From: Pseudoips prasinana
Taxonomy: Eukaryota; Arthropoda; Insecta; Lepidoptera; Nolidae
Length of the DNA: 64,000 nucleotides
Assembly (NCBI GenBank): GCA_951640165.1
Contig: OX621249.1
Coordinates: forward strand, 5,507,001-5,571,000
Reading direction: 5' to 3'
The notes below the pieces were generated by a model, which saw only the letters and a list, made by a program, of their open reading frames with translations, had not been told where the DNA came from and did not search any database. The position numbers and the translations under genes are program-made. Of this stretch, positions 60,338 through 64,000 are shown piece by piece (the first letter of the stretch is position 1; the number at the start of each line of letters is the position of its first letter).

Positions 60338-60596
60338 GAAGTAAAACTTCAAAAGTAACTGGCTATGAGAGAAAGAAAAAAATAAATTGTGGGCTAGCAT
60401 CTCTCTCTCTCTCTCTCTTGCCCCTACAGTAATATACGAAACCTGACTCTCTTCTCTCTTTCTATCTTCACTAACTTATATCTCCCTCTGGACTTTCGTT
60501 CGCCTCGTCCAATCACACTTTTCGTAACGCCCTTGTCACGCATTCAATAGCTTACTCCCCAAGTAAAAGGTGCGTAAAGTTCTGAAGTTCTACTTC
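60338..60596 (-). mobile_element. TIR element Q, complete copy
   Basis: GAAGTAAAACTTC at 60338 and GAAGTTCTACTTC at 60584 form the ends (inverted with two changes). Inside, in reverse: (CT)n tract, ACAGTAATATACGAAACCTG, CTAACTTATATCTCCCTCTG, ACGCATTCAATAGCTTACTC. About 259 bp, non-coding. Its terminal motif resembles that of element P (GAAGTTATACTTC), which may indicate one superfamily. Confidence 0.75.
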
Positions 60597-60955
60597 AAAA
60601 TATATGTATTCTGCTACTAAAATACATTTTGCAGAACAGAAAATCATGGCCATCTTGGATGAAGCCATTCAAACTGTCAATTACTGCGATACATGTGACT
60701 ATGTTCCCTCGAGACAGAGACTATCCCGGCGTTAATTAAATCAATAGGCGGCAAATTGATCTTGTAACCTACATTGCTTGTAATGTTGTAATACCAACTG
60801 GGACCCGTAGCAGATCACATTGATAACTTAAGGGTAAAATAACGTGTCAGAGCCTGACTGCAACCAATTTGGTTTCGCATATTTTTAGCTAACACTGCTA
60901 GGTGTACCAGTAAAAACAACTATTAATGTTTTTAAACTTTCGCGATTTGTACACA

Positions 60956-61097
60956 TTTTTTATATACTGTGGACACGGGTCTCAATTGCGATAAAGATAT
61001 AGGCAAATCATTACCTTGGTTACCCGACGTTTCGGCATGGATTGCACCAGCCGTGGTCACGGGTCGCCCGGTGACCGTGTCCACAGTATATAAAAAA
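60956..61097. repeat. Inverted repeat around a LINE-like segment
   Basis: TTTTTATATACTGTGGACAC, GG (60956-60978) and CCGTGTCCACAGTATATAAA, AA (61075-61097) are inverted copies. Between them lies TTACCCGACGTTTCGGCATG, then GCCGTGGTCACGGG, a phrase that I associate with the 5' region of insect retroelements; class uncertain. Confidence 0.65.
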
Positions 61098-61099
61098 AA

Positions 61100-61580
61100 A
61101 ACATCTATGTATACAATTTATGAGCTATGGTCTTCTATGTATCTTCCTTTGCCTTCTTCATACTGCTTTGACTGCTGCAATTTTTCCTTCGCTCTGTTCT
61201 TGATTTTTCTTATATTCGGGTCGCGTTTTATATACCAATTTGTGCACTTCTTCTTTTGTAAGTAATCTCCATTATTCGCCAACATCAACTTTCCTATGCG
61301 TTTAATCTTTCTCTGTATTAGATACATAAGATACGTTCATACAGTACTTATATTGATCTCTCCCATAACTGACCAGCAAAACTTTCCAAATGCATATTTC
61401 AACAAAGTACTGTACAGAAGTCTGAATAAATAATATCGGGCAGTGCAAAGTTTTTCCGAAATTAATATCACCGATCGATTTCAACTCGAGCCAGCCTATA
61501 CCGGTGTCGCAAATTTTTGGTTTGGTCCAAGCTAAAATATAAACCGACGAGATTTCTTCATCTTTTCATGACGATGGTCA
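61100..61580. other. No gene recognised
   Basis: Reverse open frames 61118-61327 and 61302-61484 have no recognised domain. Confidence 0.35.
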
Positions 61581-61583
61581 TAA

Positions 61584-61850
61584 TTAAATTTTATCTGCCC
61601 AAAATTGGGCAACACTGACCGCTTTGGCCGAAGCGTCATCCAGCTCTTGAAGGGATCAGGAGGCTGGACAGGAGAGGCATGCAGTTACATGTGCCATACT
61701 TTGGAGTGACACGCCGCACTCGCAGATGTTTTGTGATGTGGGAATGTAACCCCATTTGCATATGCCTTCTTTTGGTCTACCAAACGGTCTTCTTGGCAAA
61801 TTATGTCCCGGAGGAAATTTTTCCTTTGGCGTGATAAACAAAGATGGAAC
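61584..61850 (-). pseudogene. LINE ORF C-terminus with zinc-knuckle-like end
   Basis: On the minus strand: RPFGRPKEGICKWGYIPTSQ, NICECGVSLQSMAHVTACLS, CPAS, a TGA stop in the frame, then SLQELDDASAKAVSVAQFWA, DKI and TAA at 61584. CKWGY------C-CG---Q-M-HV--C--CP-SC followed by A-A-A--V-FWA is the standard C-terminus of jockey-type insect LINE ORFs; the TGA replaces the expected Cys codon. 5'-truncated and disabled. Confidence 0.8.
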
Positions 61851-61859
61851 AAATTTATC

Positions 61860-62045
61860 TCACCATAAGGTTGCCCTGGCTTTCTGTGCATCTATTGTAC
61901 CTGCGGTGGTGGCTAGGCTAACTTTTACGAGTTTCATTTGTCGAGGAGCTGAAGTAAAACTATAAAGAGGGTGTTCTTGTCTGTCACCGGCTTGTGCAAA
62001 TCAAATTTTGTACGTGATTATAACCAGGTGTCGCATAAATCATAA
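61860..62045. other. No gene recognised
   Basis: GAGCTGAAGTAAAACTATAA near 61950 resembles a decayed tip of element Q. Confidence 0.3.
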
Positions 62046-62049
62046 AGTG

Positions 62050-62130
62050 ATAGTTGAGTTGAGACGCGCGGTTAGTCCTTAGGTGGGCGATGACCAAAGT
62101 GGTTTAATTTTTGAGTGTCTCATTCGTACC
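62050..62130 (+). mobile_element. 5S-like SINE, partial
   Basis: GCGCGGTTAGTCCTTAGGTG, GGCGATGACCAAAGTGGTTT, AATTTTTGAGTG match the core of 37478-37731 (CGGTCAGTCCATAGATGGGT, GACCGCCAAAGTGGTTTAAT). Confidence 0.6.
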
Positions 62131-62775
62131 GTCTGAACTATAGTTTTGTTATTGCGTGTTTATGAATCGCAACATATCTCGATTGGAGCTACATTACGAG
62201 TATTACGTCAGCCAACACTTTGAATTCAGAACATAGTTACTTTGTTTGAGCTTCGAACACAATCGTAGGAAACTAACCTAACTTGTTGCATAAAAAATGT
62301 TCCTTTGGAAAAAGATACGCCGCTTGTGAGAATTTCTCAGTGGGCAACAGCTCAGTGGGTTTCTTTCCTTGAGGTAATCCGTCATGGATAACCGTTATCT
62401 TATGTAGAATAACGAGTTATCAACTACGCAAGTAGTGGCTTCTCTTACGCTAAAATAGTCGCTGTCTCAAATGGCAAAGTATATATTTTCGCATGAACCT
62501 GATAGCATTTTTACAGAAACCTAGGTGACAGCGTGTTTTGAGTTAATTGTTAATATTGGCCTAGGTGTTTGTTCATTCGTTTTTGCCTATACGTTAGGAA
62601 TTTTTGATATTGTTTTAGTGGGTTAAGTTTTGATATTTCAGCAAGACTCCAACAAGCATAGATTCATAGAAAGAGTGACATCTTTAAAGGAGAAGAGTTA
62701 TGGTGAATCATCATGATATGGTAGTCATGAAAAACATCTATCGATTACTCAAAATAAAAATAATCTTAAAATACA
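62131..62775. other. No gene recognised
   Basis: No recognised feature. Confidence 0.35.
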
Positions 62776-62779
62776 AGAC

Positions 62780-63135
62780 AAATTATCATTATTACATATC
62801 AAAGACAATATGGACATAGAGCGGGAGCGCAGGGCGTTGGCTGTCCGATGCAATATGCTGGCTCGTAGATTTGCAAGATGTACGAAACAGGTAAAAACGA
62901 CCCTTTTTAGAGCTTACTGCCAGTCGTTTTACACATGCAATCTATGGATTAGCTATACGCAGAAGGCATACAACGCTCTGCGTGTCCAATACAATAACAC
63001 GTTTAGGATGCTGATGGGACTGCCAAGACATTGTAGCGCATCAAAAATGTTCGCCGAAGCACGCACGGATGGATTCCACGCCATCATGCGTAAGCGATGC
63101 GCTTCTATTATGAACAGGGTACGAGGCAGTCCCAA
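62780..63135 (+). pseudogene. CR1-like LINE fragment (same family as 22320-23040)
   Basis: The frame 62810-63202 reads DIERERRALAVRCNMLARRF, ARCTKQVKTTLFRAYCQSFY, YNALRVQYNNTFRMLMGLPR, HCSASKMFAEARTDGFHAIM, RKRCASIMNRVRGSPN. This is the region after the RT thumb. It is intact up to RVRGSPN, where a (TAATAA)n run replaces the remaining 3' part. The N-terminal edge is degraded (LKIQDKL in place of LKYLG). Confidence 0.85.
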
Positions 63136-63344
63136 TAGTAATAATAATAATATAACTTTATTTTTTCTCTCACACAGAATTTGGTACATTAAATATTCTT
63201 AATCTAGGTGTACATTACTAGGTGTAGTTAGGATTAATCTATGTGAGAGACTGGTGTCTGTACTAGGAGACCTGTATGACAGATCGCCAGTCTCTCCACA
63301 CTCTGGATAGGTAGATTTCAATTTTGTACCTCTCGATTAAGCTG

Positions 63345-63376
63345 AGTGTGTGTTTGTGTGTGTGTGTGTATGTGTA

Positions 63377-63407
<31 letters not shown>

Positions 63408-63412
63408 GTTGT
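63345..63412 (+). repeat. (GT)n microsatellite
   Basis: About 65 bp of mostly GT with a few TTGT/ATGT interruptions. The two open frames crossing it (63324-63536, 63350-63544) are low-complexity CVCV translations and not genes. Confidence 0.9.
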
Positions 63413-63479
63413 TGGCCAGACTTTTGTATATACATATTATTTATTTATTTTATTTATTTATATATTTTGTGTTATTTAT

Positions 63480-64000
63480 ATTTTCATTACATTAAGATGG
63501 AACATGCAATACGTTTTCCGTTTCTTCATAATCTAGTGATTTGAGCCAGATGGTAATAGTTCTTTTGCAGTTATATTTTGTAAGTGGGAAAATATTCATG
63601 GTTTTATTACAGTTATTATAAATGTATCCTCCCAAAAACCCAAAGAATTTATTGGAGAAGGCTGTGGTCCACTGATTTTTGGGGCAAACTTTATACCTTA
63701 ATCTTTTATTGTAGACTTGCGATGGGTTATACTGTATCAAAGAATGTTGTTTTAGAATAGCGTTTAATACGTATAGTTGCCGCACTGTCAAGACATCGCA
63801 GATGTTGTAAAGCTCTTTTGTAGGGAAGAAAAATGGTTTAAAACGACTTACTTTTAGGACTGCACGTTGAGCTCTTTCTATCTTTATCAGCCTAGTCTTG
63901 CATGTACCGCCCCAAACCGTAATGCAGTAACTTAATATCGATTGGCATAGTGCCATATACACCATTCTAATCACTTTGTGGTCTGCTATGTGGCGTAAGT
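63480..64000 (-). pseudogene. LINE reverse-transcriptase C-terminus, cut by the window edge
   Basis: On the minus strand the frame is open from the right edge: LRHIADHKVIRMVYMALCQS, ILSYCITVWGGTCKTRLIKI, ERAQRAVLKVSRFKPFFFPT, KELYNICDVLTVRQLYVLNA, and ends near 63492. L---YMALCQSIL-Y-I-VWGG followed by Q-RA-LKV and LY-----L--RQLY is the segment behind the RT domain of many insect jockey/CR1-type LINEs. It may extend to the RT core beyond 64000. There are no stops in about 170 codons, so it is comparatively young. Confidence 0.85.

Noticed and set aside
63324..63544. Cys/Val-rich short proteins
   Set aside because: They are translations of a GT microsatellite in two frames.

Overview
The window looks like a gene-poor stretch of an insect genome, most probably a butterfly or moth. 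The base composition is AT-rich. Almost everything recognisable is a transposable-element relic of a kind common in lepidopteran genomes: tRNA-headed SINEs with trinucleotide tails, small non-autonomous Helitrons ending in a GC hairpin plus CTAG, RTE-type LINE 3' ends with GAT-repeat tails, jockey/CR1/R1-like LINE fragments, and palindromic MITEs. No bacterial or viral organisation is present. I found no complete host protein-coding gene, no functional tRNA or rRNA gene and no CRISPR array. The order is an inference from repeat content; no host gene supports it.

Layout. 0-12 kb: SINE-A, four Helitrons, two MITE-A copies, an internally deleted LINE (about 2.5-3.7 kb), a LINE C-terminus with a zinc finger (5.1-5.5 kb) and a composite SINE (6.4-6.8 kb). 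12-23 kb: an R1-like LINE C-terminus, TIR element P, and a minisatellite of about 120-bp units built from a LINE C-terminus (20.4-21.2 kb), followed by a CR1-like LINE on the minus strand. 23-36 kb: several LINE fragments, including a 1.2-kb fragment inserted into a SINE (23.8-25.0 kb) and the longest LINE copy (33.2-35.6 kb), which carries the whole RT domain but has two in-frame stops. 36-48 kb: the densest nesting (a palindromic MITE in a SINE, a 5S-like element in a SINE, a LINE in a SINE, one MITE on the tip of another). 48-64 kb: more MITEs and SINEs, one weak candidate host exon (49.57-49.66 kb), a cluster of near-perfect inverted duplications (55.3-56.2 kb), a twin-primed RTE fragment inside TIR element Q (58.5-59.0 kb), and two LINE fragments at the right end.

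Labels such as SINE-A to D, MITE-A/B/E, retroposon X/Y/Z, repeat W and elements P/Q are local names for families recognised by comparing copies inside this window; they are not database names. The encoded products (reverse transcriptase, endonuclease remnant, C-terminal zinc-knuckle and zinc-finger segments) are all retrotransposition functions, and every copy I can read is truncated or broken. The most informative signals are target-site duplications and nesting order, which give relative ages, and repeated short-spacer inverted duplications, which point to a recurring fold-back or template-switch process. I see no evidence for an undescribed multi-gene system.
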